NCBI GenBank assembly: GCA_015489285.1
Contig: WGAA01000318.1
Coordinates: forward strand, 1 to 5,960
DNA from: Anaerolineae bacterium
Lineage (GTDB): Bacteria; Chloroflexota; Anaerolineae; JAADDB01
Length of the DNA stretch: 5,960 bases
Reading direction: 5' to 3'
Below the pieces are notes generated by a model. The model was not told where the DNA came from and made no database searches. It saw only the letters and a list, made by a program, of their open reading frames with translations. Shown here one piece after another: positions 5,839 through 5,960 of this stretch; the first letter of the stretch is position 1; each line of letters begins with the position of its first letter. The position numbers and the translations under genes are program-made.

Positions 5839-5942
5839 GCCGGGCGCTAAACCGCCCGGCTCATCCTAGCGAAGGCCTACGGCCTCACGCGGGAGAGCCC
5901 GGAGGGCTTTGCTTTAATGAGCACGGCGGTTCAGCGCCGTGC
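5839..5942. repeat. REP-like element: paired inverted hairpins with two smaller hairpins between
   Basis: The outer hairpins are GCCGGGCG/CGCCCGGC with loop CTAAAC (5839-5860) and GCACGGCG/CGCCGTGC with loop GTTCAG (5921-5942), each with 8 perfect base pairs. Including the adjacent GCTCAT (5859-5864) and ATGAGC (5917-5922), they form 26-bp terminal inverted repeats with 22 identical positions. Four of the changes preserve pairing as two base-pair swaps; the only other difference is not present in the stems beyond one loop base, so identity is 21-22 depending on how the loop base is counted. Between them lie AGGCC-TAC-GGCCT (5873-5885, extendable to 5869-5890) and AGCCC-GGA-GGGCT (5896-5908). 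No coding frame is evident. This fits a REP/BIME-type or MITE-like palindromic element; a structured RNA is an alternative. Confidence 0.7.
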
Positions 5943-5960
5943 GAACCTTGGCGGACCGGG

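Larger units (their letters stand above)
5421..5960. other. Intergenic region upstream of htrA without a credible gene
   Basis: This 540-bp stretch contains the inverted repeat at 5431, six heptamer arrays (5448-5834) and the hairpin element (5839-5942). I found no tRNA, no open frame with protein-like sequence and no clear promoter. The last 18 bases (5943-5960) show nothing recognisable. Because the arrays start 28 bp from the htrA ATG, the htrA promoter must lie inside or beyond them. Confidence 0.75.

Overview
The window looks like a piece of a high-GC, aerobic, possibly thermophilic bacterium. My best guess is a member of the Chloroflexota. This rests on the pairing of a pentaheme cytochrome with a molybdopterin-family subunit (an alternative complex III type arrangement), a ClpB whose sequence resembles thermophile ClpB, an HtrA protease of a form common in that phylum, and heptamer-rich intergenic DNA. 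None of these is decisive alone. All four recognisable genes lie on the minus strand, so transcription runs from high to low coordinates.

Layout in the direction of transcription: (1) 5421-5960 is about 540 bp without a credible gene. It holds a REP-like element of four hairpins (5839-5942) and then a series of degenerate 7-bp tandem arrays with a roughly 119-bp higher-order duplication (5448-5834). (2) 4182-5420 encodes a membrane-anchored HtrA/DegP-type serine protease with one PDZ domain. (3) 3944-4181 is a 238-bp spacer with a hairpin and two short direct repeats but no heat-shock operator that I can recognise. (4) 1295-3943 encodes a complete ClpB disaggregase. (5) 1034-1294 is a 261-bp spacer with two hairpins, the second a convincing rho-independent terminator for clpB. 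(6) 464-1033 encodes a membrane-anchored pentaheme cytochrome c. (7) 1-452 is the N-terminal part of a Tat-exported molybdopterin-oxidoreductase-family lipoprotein that continues beyond the window.

Functionally there are two themes. htrA and clpB both handle damaged protein: the protease acts outside the membrane, and ClpB pulls apart aggregates in the cytoplasm. The cytochrome and the molybdopterin-family protein are separated by only 11 bp and are probably the first two genes of an operon for a quinol-oxidising respiratory complex (alternative complex III, or a related iron-sulfur molybdoenzyme). The clpB terminator separates the two themes.

The least ordinary part is the DNA upstream of htrA. 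Six heptamer arrays of different sequence all fit one 7-bp frame (TNACGNN). Four of them are each followed by a module ending in GAAGACAA. Next to them lies a pair of inverted hairpins that differ by compensating base changes.
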